DNA of 49,032 nt from Sulfitobacter sp. (GTDB taxonomy: Bacteria > Pseudomonadota > Alphaproteobacteria > Rhodobacterales > Rhodobacteraceae): positions 1 through 49,032 of the forward strand of contig JABDKA010000226.1 in NCBI GenBank assembly GCA_013002405.1. Reading direction: 5' to 3'. A model generated the notes under the pieces. It did not search any database and was not told where the DNA came from. It was given only the letters and a program-made list of their open reading frames with translations. Both the position numbers and the translations under genes were made by a program. The first letter of the stretch is position 1; each line of letters starts with the position of its first letter. Shown one piece after another: positions 7,733 to 15,803 of this stretch.

Positions 7733-8979
7733 TGCCAGGAGAGCCAAGCACTTCACGCGTCGTCCGGGACGTCCTCGTTCCCCGCTCCCTTTTGTCATGG
7801 CCCGAGGCCTTTGGCGGGACCGAAGTGCAGGACTGCCTGCGTGGTGATCTTGTCATCGAGGAGGATATGTCACTGCGTCTGAAGGTCAGCGCATCTGGGG
7901 TATACCCCCGCGGTCTGGTCATGCCGAAACTCTGCGAGCCGCATGTACACCTTGACAAATGCCACACCATTAGCCGGATCGGGGCCACCGGCGGTTCCCT
8001 ACAGGATGCCATCGCCGCGCAGTCAGAGGACAAGGGCAACTGGAGCGCGGAGGACATTCGCACCCGGGCGGGCCGCGGTCTGCGGGAGCTTGCCGCGTCG
8101 GGATGCGGTGCGGTCCGAAGCCATGTGGACTGGCCGCACGAAGAGAGTGCCAAGTCACCGCCAACTGCCTGGTCCGTTCTGCGCGAACTGGCGCAGGAGG
8201 TCGCGCCCGAGGTCGCGCTTCAACTCTCGCCACTGCTTGGCGTCAATGATTATGCCGTTCCCGGTGTCGCCGATGCCATGGGCAAGTTGCTGGGCGGCAC
8301 GGACCATGCGCTGGGGTGTTTCGTCTACGACCAGCCAGACCGCAAGGAAGGCATCATGGCCGCCTTTCGGACCGCTGACCGCTATGGCCTGGCGCTTGAT
8401 TTCCATGTGGATGAGGGCCTCGAAAAGGGCCTCGACGGTCTTGCGCTGATCGCGGAGGCGGCCATCGAGACAGGGTTCAAAGGTCCGATCCTGTGCGGGC
8501 ACGCCTGTAGCCTGATGAACCTCACCGGAGATGCGCTTGCCCGCCGGATCGAGAGGGTTGCCAAGGCTGGTATCACGGTCGTCGCCCTGCCCAGCACAAA
8601 CTTTTATTTGCAGGGGCGCAACGGCGGTACACCAGACCGCCTGGGGATCACGCGGGTGCATGAACTTCTGGCGGGCGGTGTGGATGTGATCATCGGGACG
8701 GACAACGTGCAGGACGCCTTCTGCCCTCTGAATCGCCATGATCCACGGCTAAGCCTCTCACTCGCCGCGCTTGGCGTGCACCTGGACCCGCTCTACGGAC
8801 TCCACCTGCCCATGATCACCACCCGGGCCGAGGCCGCCCTGGGCCGCACGCCCCGGCGCATCGACGACACGCCCCCCGACGATCTGTTGATCTATCAGGC
8901 CACCAGCACGGCAGATTTCCTCTGCAGTACCGCATCACCAGAACCACTCTTCGCCGCCATTGAGAGCCGCAATCCATGA
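7729..8979 (+). CDS. CodA-like amidohydrolase / deaminase
   Basis: A 416-residue TIM-barrel amidohydrolase resembling cytosine deaminase. Metal ligands are in the right order and spacing: His72 and His74 (EPHVHLDK), His226 (DFHVDE), His258 (CGHACSL) and Asp325 (IGTDNVQD), followed by the CodA-like aspartate-rich stretch before CPLNRHDP. The family hydrolyses ring C-N bonds in cytosine, isoguanine, creatinine and triazines. It starts inside the stop of the creatininase gene (ATGA at 7729-7732). The pairing of a CodA-like enzyme with a creatininase-family enzyme suggests sequential deamination and ring opening. Which step comes first cannot be told from sequence. Confidence 0.8.
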   Translation: MMPGEPSTSRVVRDVLVPRSLLSWPEAFGGTEVQDCLRGDLVIEEDMSLRLKVSASGVYPRGLVMPKLCEPHVHLDKCHTISRIGATGGSLQDAIAAQSEDKGNWSAEDIRTRAGRGLRELAASGCGAVRSHVDWPHEESAKSPPTAWSVLRELAQEVAPEVALQLSPLLGVNDYAVPGVADAMGKLLGGTDHALGCFVYDQPDRKEGIMAAFRTADRYGLALDFHVDEGLEKGLDGLALIAEAAIETGFKGPILCGHACSLMNLTGDALARRIERVAKAGITVVALPSTNFYLQGRNGGTPDRLGITRVHELLAGGVDVIIGTDNVQDAFCPLNRHDPRLSLSLAALGVHLDPLYGLHLPMITTRAEAALGRTPRRIDDTPPDDLLIYQATSTADFLCSTASPEPLFAAIESRNP

Positions 8980-10379
8980 CATCCGTTTCGGGAAAAAACA
9001 CGCTCGACTGGAAGGCCTTCGCCCGCCGCCTTTCACCCGTAGAGGTGATCGAAGAGCCTGTTCTGATCAAGAAAAGGTCGCGCGACTTCTTTTGGTACAG
9101 TCCTATCCTGAATAAGGAACTGCGCCGCTGCTTTGGCGATCTGGTCGCCATGCCGAAGGACAAGGAAGAGCTGAAGCATTGCCTTGCCTGCGCCTACGCA
9201 GCAGGTGTGCCGGTTACGGTTCGCGGCGGCGGGACGGGGAACTACGGACAGGCGGTTCCGATGGAAGGCGGGCTGATCATCGAGACAACGACGATGAAAC
9301 GGGTGTTGGAGATCGGGCCGGACTATGTGCGCGCGGAGGCGGGCGCGCTCATGGCAGACATCAATGCAGCCCTCAAGCCGCACGGTCGGGAGATGTGCAT
9401 GTTCCCTTCCACCCAGCAGATCGCGACGATTGGCGGGTTTGTGGCAGGGGGGTCCTCGGGGATCGGGTCCATCGCGAACGGGATGCTGCGCGATCCCGGT
9501 AACCTGCTGGCCCTGCACGCGATGAGCGTCGCCGAAGAGCCCGAAGAGCGTCTCTTTGAAGGGGCGGAGGTGCTGCACATCCATCATGCCTGGGGGCTGA
9601 ACGGCGTCATCACGGATGTCACCCTGCGCACTGTGCCTGCCCGGGATTGGGTCGGCTGCCTGGCCACCTTCGACGCCTATGAGCGGGCCTACACCGCCGC
9701 CCATGCCCTGGCTCTTGCGGATGGGATCGGCCCGAAACTGATCAGCACCGTCGATGCGCGGATCACCGGCTATTTCCCCCGTCTGGAAGGCCACATCAGG
9801 GCGCAAAAACACCTGCTTGTGTCGATGATCCCGGCAGAGAATGAGGGCGCATTCCGCGAGCTGATCAGGACGGGAGGTGGCCACGTCGATCTGGTCCTGA
9901 CCGAGGAGGAGCGGGCCCGCAGGAAGCTGCCCCATGTCTACGACTTTTCCTACAATCACACGACGCTCCAGGTGCTCAAGGCGGACCGATCAGCCACCTA
10001 TCAGCAGGTTGGCTGCCCCACCCCACCAGACCCAAAGGCCATCGCGACGCTGCTCACCGCGCTGGGGGATGATGTCTGGATGCACCACGAATTCGCCCGC
10101 GTAGGCGGTCAAATCACGAGCTTTGATCTTCCCATCATCTGGTTCAGCAATGAGGCGCGATTGCAGCAGATCAACGGGATTTACGAAGCCCACGGGTTCC
10201 CGGTCTATGACGCACATACCTGGCAGGTTGAAGGCGGCGGGTTGAAGAACGCTGACTATCGCCATCTGGCCTGGAAAAGGCGTATGGATCCAAAGGGGCT
10301 GCTGAACAGCGCAAAAAGCGCAGCTTGGGGCAAGATCAAGGACCTGAGCCCCGAAGAAATCGAGGCGATGGCAGTATGA
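8976..10379 (+). CDS. FAD-binding oxidoreductase (GlcD / PCMH type)
   Basis: A 467-residue FAD-dependent oxidase or dehydrogenase of the vanillyl-alcohol-oxidase/GlcD family. The PCMH FAD-binding domain is clear: VTVRGGGTGNYGQAVP (about residues 78-93), GLIIETTTMKRVLEI, the IGGFVAGGSSGIGSI loop (about 152-166) and GVITDVTL. A C-terminal substrate domain ends with the LKNADYRHLAWKRRMDPKGLLN segment typical of this group. Members oxidise 2-hydroxyacids, alcohols, amines or lactams. It overlaps the neighbours on both sides by 4 bp. In this operon it probably oxidises the product released by the two hydrolases. Confidence 0.8.
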   Translation: MTSVSGKNTLDWKAFARRLSPVEVIEEPVLIKKRSRDFFWYSPILNKELRRCFGDLVAMPKDKEELKHCLACAYAAGVPVTVRGGGTGNYGQAVPMEGGLIIETTTMKRVLEIGPDYVRAEAGALMADINAALKPHGREMCMFPSTQQIATIGGFVAGGSSGIGSIANGMLRDPGNLLALHAMSVAEEPEERLFEGAEVLHIHHAWGLNGVITDVTLRTVPARDWVGCLATFDAYERAYTAAHALALADGIGPKLISTVDARITGYFPRLEGHIRAQKHLLVSMIPAENEGAFRELIRTGGGHVDLVLTEEERARRKLPHVYDFSYNHTTLQVLKADRSATYQQVGCPTPPDPKAIATLLTALGDDVWMHHEFARVGGQITSFDLPIIWFSNEARLQQINGIYEAHGFPVYDAHTWQVEGGGLKNADYRHLAWKRRMDPKGLLNSAKSAAWGKIKDLSPEEIEAMAV

Positions 10380-10870
10380 TCGAACTGGCCCAGATGATTC
10401 TTATCGCGCAGGGTATCTGTCTGCTTTTCCTCGCACTCTGGCTGACGACGGGTGTGCGGGACAACCTGTTGTACCCGCAGGTGAACGAGATGTTCACGAC
10501 CGAGGTGATGGGCCTGACACGGATGCGGTCCGAATACCCTGAGGCCTATGAAATGATCGCCCATCGGCGCGTCATCAGTCGGTACAGACAGCGCCTTGTT
10601 TTCAGGCTGGCTGTTGCCTGGGAACTTCTATCGGTTATTGCACTCTGGATCGGCGTGGGGTGCCTGGCTGCGGCGATCCTTGGCGCGATGTCGGCGGATG
10701 TGGCACGCGCTGTCGCGATGGGGGCGGCCCTGATGTTCACCACGATCTGGGCGATGTTCCTGATCGTGGGCAATCATTTCAACTACTGGCTGTGCCACGA
10801 GGGCGCGCAGAACACGCATTACCAGATGACGCTCTGGGGATTGGGTACGCTGATCTTTCTCGCGCTCTGA
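10376..10870 (+). CDS. Small integral membrane protein, DUF2165-like
   Basis: A 164-residue protein with four hydrophobic segments (about residues 4-24, 78-100, 103-128 and 140-162). The loop before the last helix (VGNHFNYWLCHEGAQNTHYQ) resembles the IGGxWFxMWQS region of DUF2165, a family of small inner-membrane proteins of unknown role. The start ATG lies in the stop of the flavin oxidase (ATGA at 10376-10379), so it belongs to the creatininase operon. It could pass electrons from the oxidase, act in uptake, or help assembly; nothing in the sequence decides. Confidence 0.6.
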   Translation: MIELAQMILIAQGICLLFLALWLTTGVRDNLLYPQVNEMFTTEVMGLTRMRSEYPEAYEMIAHRRVISRYRQRLVFRLAVAWELLSVIALWIGVGCLAAAILGAMSADVARAVAMGAALMFTTIWAMFLIVGNHFNYWLCHEGAQNTHYQMTLWGLGTLIFLAL

Positions 10871-10884
10871 GCGCGAATCCCGGA

Positions 10885-11214
10885 TCAGCTTTTGCCGCCG
10901 CTCACGCAATTGCGGCAGAGCGGTGCGTAAGGCACGGCCTCCAGCCGCTCTTTCGAGATCTCATCACCACAGGACAAGCAGATGCCGTAGGTGCCATCTT
11001 CAATCCGGGCCAGTGCCCGCTTGAGTAAATCAACCTCCCGCTCGGCCGCCTGACCAAGCCCTTCGAGCACTTCGTCATCCTCCAGATCGATGGCCTGATC
11101 CGACAGATCCCGTGTTTTCTGGTGGCCCAGTTCCTCGTCAATGTCGTGCATCCGCACACCCAACTCTTCGAGCCGGTTCTGAATGACCTTTCTAAAATGC
11201 GCCGTGTCTGTCAT
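10885..11214 (-). CDS. DksA/TraR family zinc-finger protein
   Basis: A 109-residue protein with an N-terminal coiled coil and a C-terminal four-cysteine zinc finger (C79, C82, C100, C103: CLSCGDE ... PLCRNC). DksA-family proteins insert into the secondary channel of RNA polymerase and, often with ppGpp, adjust promoters during starvation. Full DksA is about 150 residues; this shorter form is nearer TraR/YbiI-type relatives. The acidic coiled-coil tip (around DLEDDE, residues 44-48) is compatible with the functional DxxDxA-like tip but not identical. A perfect FNR box with a -10 precedes it, so it is probably induced at low oxygen. ATG 11214 is chosen because AAAGGA lies upstream. Confidence 0.85.
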   Translation of the reverse strand: MTDTAHFRKVIQNRLEELGVRMHDIDEELGHQKTRDLSDQAIDLEDDEVLEGLGQAAEREVDLLKRALARIEDGTYGICLSCGDEISKERLEAVPYAPLCRNCVSGGKS

Positions 11215-11243
11215 CGGAGGTCCTTTCCCATTTACCGAGTGCA

Positions 11244-11285
11244 AGACTAGGCGTACCGCTGACCTGACACCTTGACCAGGATCAA
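11244..11285 (-). promoter_or_regulatory. FNR/FixK-type promoter for the DksA-like gene
   Basis: TTGACCAGGATCAA (11272-11285) is a perfect FNR-type palindrome. On the minus strand, TAGTCT at 11249-11244 is a good -10 with a 22-nt gap, exactly class II geometry. The predicted start of transcription is near 11237, giving a leader of about 23 nt before the ATG at 11214. Confidence 0.8.
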
Positions 11286-11302
11286 ATCCGGCCCGCCGCA
11301 GG

Positions 11303-11518
11303 TCACGAACGCTGGCAGGTCGATATCCCGAGGACGCGGTAAATAGGGCAGAACCTAAAAAGCGCCGTTGCGACCAGGACAAGGCCAATCGCCATGCACA
11401 GGAATCCCAGGCCGCGATTTTCCCAGACCGAAGGCACATTGAGCAACGGCATGCCAATCAGCGCCAACCCGATGATGAGGCGCAGAAGTCGGTCAATTGT
11501 TCCAAGATTTGCGGTCAT
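11303..11518 (-). CDS. DUF2892 (YgaP-like) small membrane protein
   Basis: A 71-residue protein with the DUF2892 pattern: a short N-terminal stretch (MTANLGTIDRLLRLIIG) leading into one hydrophobic helix, a polar turn, a second helix and the C-terminal CPIYRVLGIST motif. The same domain forms the membrane part of the rhodanese protein YgaP. The start at 11518 follows an AGGAGGAAG ribosome-binding site. It is 17 nt downstream of the Crp-like gene and most likely cotranscribed with it from the FNR-box promoter at 12076-12117. Function is unknown; a link to sulfide or cysteine chemistry is suggested only by YgaP. Confidence 0.8.
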   Translation of the reverse strand: MTANLGTIDRLLRLIIGLALIGMPLLNVPSVWENRGLGFLCMAIGLVLVATALFRFCPIYRVLGISTCQRS

Positions 11519-11535
11519 GGTTCTTCCTCCTAGGC

Positions 11536-12045
11536 CTAAAGGGGCCGGTCGGTTCTCAGATAGTTGACCTGCCCACCGGAAAGGGCGGCAAACCAACCGG
11601 TCATCGGGATTGTGGAAAGTGGCTCACCAGCCTCAACAGCGCAGGGAACCAGGCAATCGGACGATGCGCGGAAGACAGCCGCACGAAACCTGCGCGATCC
11701 ATTCATCAAGCGCTCAACAACCGCCTGCGGCAAGAGACAGGCGGTAACCTCACCGCTGGCAAAGGCGCGCGCCCGTTTTGGCAGCGTTGCCAGCATAAGC
11801 GCGAGGCTAAAACCGCATGTCCGGTCCGCCCGAAACCAGAACTGTGACACCCTGCCGTCCATCTGATCCGGGGCGTCGATGCGGATCATGCCCGAAGTCG
11901 GGGCGATCCAGACCGTGTCTTGGTCCGTTGACCTGATTTCCTGACCGGCTGAGAATATCCTGTGCTCAAGCGGTGTTTCCGAACATCCGACCCAAACTGC
12001 CAGGCTGTCGCTAAGAACTGCATACCCATCGCATTTGGGGGTCAT
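11536..12045 (-). CDS. Crp/Fnr-like sensor-domain protein without a clear DNA-binding domain
   Basis: A 169-residue protein whose first 120 residues look like the beta-roll of Crp/Fnr regulators: a GQEI turn, then SGMIRID, DGRVSQFWF, CGFS and a helix like the dimerisation helix. Aligned by eye to the FixK-like protein at 22503 it shares the SG-V/M-x-R, N/D-G-R and G-F positions. A normal family member is 220-250 residues with a C-terminal winged helix; here the chain ends without a readable helix-turn-helix. It could be a truncated regulator, a partner that forms inactive heterodimers, or an effector-binding protein. ATG 12045 has only a weak ribosome-binding site. It shares a perfect FNR box with the divergent flavodoxin gene. 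Confidence 0.55.
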   Translation of the reverse strand: MTPKCDGYAVLSDSLAVWVGCSETPLEHRIFSAGQEIRSTDQDTVWIAPTSGMIRIDAPDQMDGRVSQFWFRADRTCGFSLALMLATLPKRARAFASGEVTACLLPQAVVERLMNGSRRFRAAVFRASSDCLVPCAVEAGEPLSTIPMTGWFAALSGGQVNYLRTDRPL

Positions 12046-12075
12046 TTTTTATAGCCTTTTCTTGTCTTCGCTCCA

Positions 12076-12117
12076 ATCCTAATTGAGCGGCCGCCCGCTT
12101 GGTTTGACAAATATCAA
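12076..12117. promoter_or_regulatory. Divergent FNR/FixK-type promoter
   Basis: TTGACAAATATCAA (12104-12117) is a perfect FNR-type box between two divergent genes. On the minus strand TAGGAT (12081-12076) lies 22 nt away, exactly where the -10 of a class II promoter belongs, directing the Crp-like/DUF2892 pair. On the plus strand the same distance gives only CAAGGT (12140-12145), a weaker -10 for the flavodoxin. The box centre is 62 and 65 nt from the two start codons. Confidence 0.8.
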
Positions 12118-12172
12118 CCTCCGCGCTGACCCTGTCTGGCAAGGTTCTTCGGCACAAAAATGGGGGCAGATC

Positions 12173-12685
12173 ATGAAGATCGCCGGGGCAGCCACAGGCA
12201 TCGTTTTCTTCACAAGGACAGGACATACCAAACGCGTGGCAAAGAGGCTTGCTCAGGCCTTGAGCGCGGACCTCATCCCGATGCGGGCACCACAGTACGA
12301 GAAAGGTTTTCGCGGTTACATGCGGGCGGCAATCGACAGCCTGAGGCATATCAATGAACATACCCCGCAGGACTTCGAAAGCCTGACCGATTATGATCGA
12401 ATTGTCCTGTGCGCCCCGGTCTGGACCTCCTTTCCGGCTGTCCCGCTGAGGGGGCTGCTGCACGGCAACGTGGCGTTGCCGTCTTCTGTATCGCTTTTCC
12501 TGACAAGTGGCGCCCATTCTCCTACACACAAGGCGTTCCGCGTGGCTGAAACGGATCTGGGCCGTTCCTTCGTTGCCAAAGCGTCATTGCCGAACGACTG
12601 GGAGGGCACCCCGAAGGAAGAGCGTATATTCGCCCGTTTCTTTCGTGATCTTGACCCAGCGCAAGGCATCGCTGCAGCATTGTGA
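12173..12685 (+). CDS. Flavodoxin-like protein
   Basis: A 170-residue protein with the flavodoxin FMN phosphate loop (FFTRTGHTKRVAKRLA, residues 12-27), a strand ending in IVLCAPVWTSFPAVPLRG that forms the second FMN loop, and an alpha/beta pattern throughout. Such proteins carry electrons or act as FMN-dependent reductases; the HemG-type protoporphyrinogen oxidase is a distant flavodoxin relative of similar length, but I see no specific match. ATG 12173 is preferred because GGGGGCAGA precedes it and the fold starts there. The perfect FNR box 62 nt upstream suggests production at low oxygen. Confidence 0.75.
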   Translation: MKIAGAATGIVFFTRTGHTKRVAKRLAQALSADLIPMRAPQYEKGFRGYMRAAIDSLRHINEHTPQDFESLTDYDRIVLCAPVWTSFPAVPLRGLLHGNVALPSSVSLFLTSGAHSPTHKAFRVAETDLGRSFVAKASLPNDWEGTPKEERIFARFFRDLDPAQGIAAAL

Positions 12686-12721
12686 TCCAGTCTGTCACAG
12701 TGTGATTAGGGAGCCCAACGG

Positions 12722-13429
12722 GTGGCAAAGGTCGTTTTCAAAACTGAAGGCATTACCAAGGTCTACGATACCGGCAAGATCAAGGTTTATGCCCTTGCGG
12801 GTGTGGATCTTGAGCTTTTCGAAGGGGAATTGACGGTCCTGCTGGGCCCCTCGGGCAGCGGCAAGTCGACGCTGCTTAACATCCTGGGCGGACTGGACCG
12901 GGCGACGGAAGGACGCGTCTGGTTTGAGGATACCGAACTGACCAACATGTCGGACCGCGGGCTGACCCGCTACAGGCGCGATCATGTCGGCTTTGTCTTT
13001 CAGTTCTACAACCTTGTTCCCAGCCTGACCGCGCGGGAAAACGTGCAACTGGTAACCGATGTGGCCCCCGACCCGATGCCCGCCGCAGAGGCGCTTGAGC
13101 TGGTCGGGCTGGGCAAGCGGATGGATCACTTCCCCTCAGAGATGTCGGGCGGCGAACAGCAACGGGTCGCCATCGCGCGCGCCATCGCCAAGCGGCCGGA
13201 GATCCTGCTGTGTGATGAACCCACTGGCGCCCTGGACAGCACCACAGGGGTTCAGGTGCTTGAAGCCCTGCGCGACATCAATGAGCGTTTCGGCACCACC
13301 ACTGTCGTCATCACCCACAACGCCGAGATCCAGCGCATGGCGCACCGGGTGATATTTTTTCAGGATGGTCGTATCAGCAGGGTCGTGACAAACGACACGC
13401 GGATCGCCCCGTCCGAGATTGCCTGGTGA
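12722..13429 (+). CDS. ABC transporter ATP-binding protein (MacB/LolD type)
   Basis: A 235-residue ABC ATPase. Walker A is GPSGSGKST (about residues 41-49), the Q-loop follows in FVFQFYNL, the signature is [13 protein letters not shown] (about 141-153), Walker B is [12 protein letters not shown] (about 161-172) and the H-loop is in VVITHNAE. The LolD/MacB subgroup powers FtsX-fold permeases that extrude molecules from the periplasm or extract lipoproteins. It starts with GTG, with TAGGGAG upstream. The permease gene begins 6 nt after its stop, then an HlyD adaptor, making a three-gene exporter. No FNR box was found before it, so it may be controlled separately from the surrounding island. Confidence 0.92.
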   Translation: MAKVVFKTEGITKVYDTGKIKVYALAGVDLELFEGELTVLLGPSGSGKSTLLNILGGLDRATEGRVWFEDTELTNMSDRGLTRYRRDHVGFVFQFYNLVPSLTARENVQLVTDVAPDPMPAAEALELVGLGKRMDHFPSEMSGGEQQRVAIARAIAKRPEILLCDEPTGALDSTTGVQVLEALRDINERFGTTTVVITHNAEIQRMAHRVIFFQDGRISRVVTNDTRIAPSEIAW

Positions 13430-13435
13430 TCTGAG

Positions 13436-15799
13436 ATGCAGGCCATTGACCGCAAACTGCTGCGTGACTTCAAACGCCTCTGGTTGCAGGCTCTGGCGAT
13501 TGCGCTGGTGCTGGCCTGCGGGGTGGCGATCATGCTCACATCGGTCGGCATGTACCGTGCGCTGTCGGAAACGCGCCTCGCCTACTACGAACGCAACCGT
13601 TTTGCGGATGTCTTTGCCCAAGCCACCCGCGCGCCTCTGTCACTGCTGGCCGAGATTGCCGCGATTGAAGGCGTGCTGGCGGTGGAGCCACGGGTGAACA
13701 ATTATGCCATCCTCGACATCCCCGACCAGATCCGCACCGCAGTGGGGCTGGTGATCTCATACCCCGAAGAAGCAGAGCCGCGCCTCAACGTCCCGCGCCT
13801 TTCGTCCGGGCGCTGGCCCGATCCCTTGAATCCCGATGAGATTTTGGTCAACGCGCCCTTCGCCGAAGCCCATGACTATGGGCCTGGAGATCGCTTTTCG
13901 GCCAATCTGCGCGGTCAGAAGCGCACGCTGACAATCGTCGGCACGGCCCTGTCGCCCGAGTTTATTTATACCATTGGGCCCGGCGCGCTCATGCCGGACA
14001 ATGAGAACTTTGCCATCATCTGGATGGGAGAGCGTGCGGCGGCTGCAGCCTTCAACATGACCGGTGCCTTCAATGACCTTTCCCTGTCCCTTGCAACCGG
14101 CCAATCCGAAGAGCCGGTGATCGAGGCGGTGGATGAATTGCTGGCACCCTACGGCGGGCTTGGGGCCTTCGGGCGGGAAACCCACGCGTCAAACGCCTTT
14201 CTGGATGCCGAACTCAAACAGCTCAGGGGTATGGGCGCGATCCTGCCACCGATCTTCTTTGCCATCTCGGGGTTCCTTGTCAGCATGGTGATGAGCAGGA
14301 TCATCGCGCTTGAACGCAGTGAGATCGGGCTGCTCAAGGCCATCGGTTATTCCGATACGGAGGTCTGCCTGCATTACCTGATGCTGGCGGGGATGATTGC
14401 CCTGGTCGGTGTCGGTATCGGCTGGATCGCGGGGACCGCGCTTGCCCGTACGTTGGCTTGGCAATATGCGCAGTTCTTCAATTTTCCCTACGTGATCTTT
14501 CAGGTTTCCTACTGGGTCTACGCGGTCACCGGCCTTGCAGGGCTACTGACGACCAGTCTCGGGGCAGCGCAGAGCGCGCTGAAGGCCGCGCGCCTGGCCC
14601 CTGCGGTTGCCATGCAGCCCCCTGCCCCGCCCCGTTTCAACCGTACCCTGATCGACCGGGCAATGGCCGCGCTGCGCCTGTCGCAATCCACCATCATGAT
14701 CCTGCGCAGCCTGATCCGCTGGCCGGTGCGCAGCCTTCTGACAACACTGGGCCTGGCACTGGCCGTCGCCTCCGTCATTGCGTCGCTCTTCATGAACGAC
14801 GCGCTGGATGAGATCATCGACATGGCCTTTCACCAGACCAACAGGCAGGACGCGATGTTGCTCTTCTCGGAAGAGATGCCGATGGGAACGGTAGAGGATG
14901 TGCGCACCCTGCCGGGCGTCTGGCAGGTGGAAAGCCAACAGATGCAGCCCGCCATCCTGCGCAATGGGCACCTGTCCAAGCGGATCGCGATTGAGGGACG
15001 TCCGCCCGGCAACGATCTGAGCCGCGTGCTGGATACGAAAGGCCGACCCGTAGCAGCGCCACCGGGGGGTGTTCTGCTTTCCGAACGGCTGGCGCGCAAA
15101 CTGGCGCTGGAGCCGGGAGATCAGGTCACCGTCGAATTCCTCGAAGGACGACGGGAGATCCATGAACTGACTGTCTCGGGCCTGGTGGAGCAGCATCTCG
15201 GGTTAGGGGCCTACATGAGCTTTGACGCGCTCAATGCCACCTTTCGGCAGGCACCCCGGCTGACGATGGTCAACCTCACCTTCGACCCAACCCGCCGCGA
15301 AGAACTGCACGCCGCCATCAAGGAACTGCCTCAGTTGAGCGGGCTGGTCGAAGTTCAGGAAAACCTCCGCTTCTTCGAAGAAACGATCGAGGAGAATATC
15401 CTGGTGATGAACGCCATCTACATCACCATTGCGGTCCTGATTACTGTCGGCGTGACCTACAATGCCGCACGCATTCTGCTGTCAGAACGGGCGCGGGAAC
15501 TGGCCAGCCTGCGCATACTCGGCTTTGGCCGGGGTGAGATTTCCTATATCCTCGTGGGTGAGATGATGCTGGTGGCGCTGATCGCGCAGCCGATTGGCTG
15601 GATATTCGGGGCCTGGATCGCGGCGGCCATGACGCGGGCCTTTACCAGCGATCTTTACGCCATCCCGCTGGTGCTGGAGCCCGCCACCTTCGCCAAGGGC
15701 AGTCTGATCGTTCTTGCCGCCGCTCTGGTATCCGTCCTGATCGTTCGTATCCGGCTTGACCGGCTGGATCTGGTGGCCGTCATGAAAACAAGGGAATAA
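13436..15799 (+). CDS. ABC transporter permease, duplicated FtsX domains
   Basis: A 787-residue membrane protein made of two FtsX/MacB-type units. A first membrane helix near residues 15-40 is followed by a periplasmic domain of about 230 residues and a three-helix FtsX block (about 275-390). A fourth helix (about 440-460) leads into a second periplasmic domain and a C-terminal three-helix block (about 660-780). This 'two units in one chain' layout is typical of permeases related to LolCE and DevC that work with an HlyD-like adaptor. The partners encoded on both sides agree. Likely cargo is a lipid, glycolipid or small hydrophobic molecule, which is inference from the family. Confidence 0.88.
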   Translation: MQAIDRKLLRDFKRLWLQALAIALVLACGVAIMLTSVGMYRALSETRLAYYERNRFADVFAQATRAPLSLLAEIAAIEGVLAVEPRVNNYAILDIPDQIRTAVGLVISYPEEAEPRLNVPRLSSGRWPDPLNPDEILVNAPFAEAHDYGPGDRFSANLRGQKRTLTIVGTALSPEFIYTIGPGALMPDNENFAIIWMGERAAAAAFNMTGAFNDLSLSLATGQSEEPVIEAVDELLAPYGGLGAFGRETHASNAFLDAELKQLRGMGAILPPIFFAISGFLVSMVMSRIIALERSEIGLLKAIGYSDTEVCLHYLMLAGMIALVGVGIGWIAGTALARTLAWQYAQFFNFPYVIFQVSYWVYAVTGLAGLLTTSLGAAQSALKAARLAPAVAMQPPAPPRFNRTLIDRAMAALRLSQSTIMILRSLIRWPVRSLLTTLGLALAVASVIASLFMNDALDEIIDMAFHQTNRQDAMLLFSEEMPMGTVEDVRTLPGVWQVESQQMQPAILRNGHLSKRIAIEGRPPGNDLSRVLDTKGRPVAAPPGGVLLSERLARKLALEPGDQVTVEFLEGRREIHELTVSGLVEQHLGLGAYMSFDALNATFRQAPRLTMVNLTFDPTRREELHAAIKELPQLSGLVEVQENLRFFEETIEENILVMNAIYITIAVLITVGVTYNAARILLSERARELASLRILGFGRGEISYILVGEMMLVALIAQPIGWIFGAWIAAAMTRAFTSDLYAIPLVLEPATFAKGSLIVLAAALVSVLIVRIRLDRLDLVAVMKTRE

Positions 15800-15803
15800 C
15801 GCT

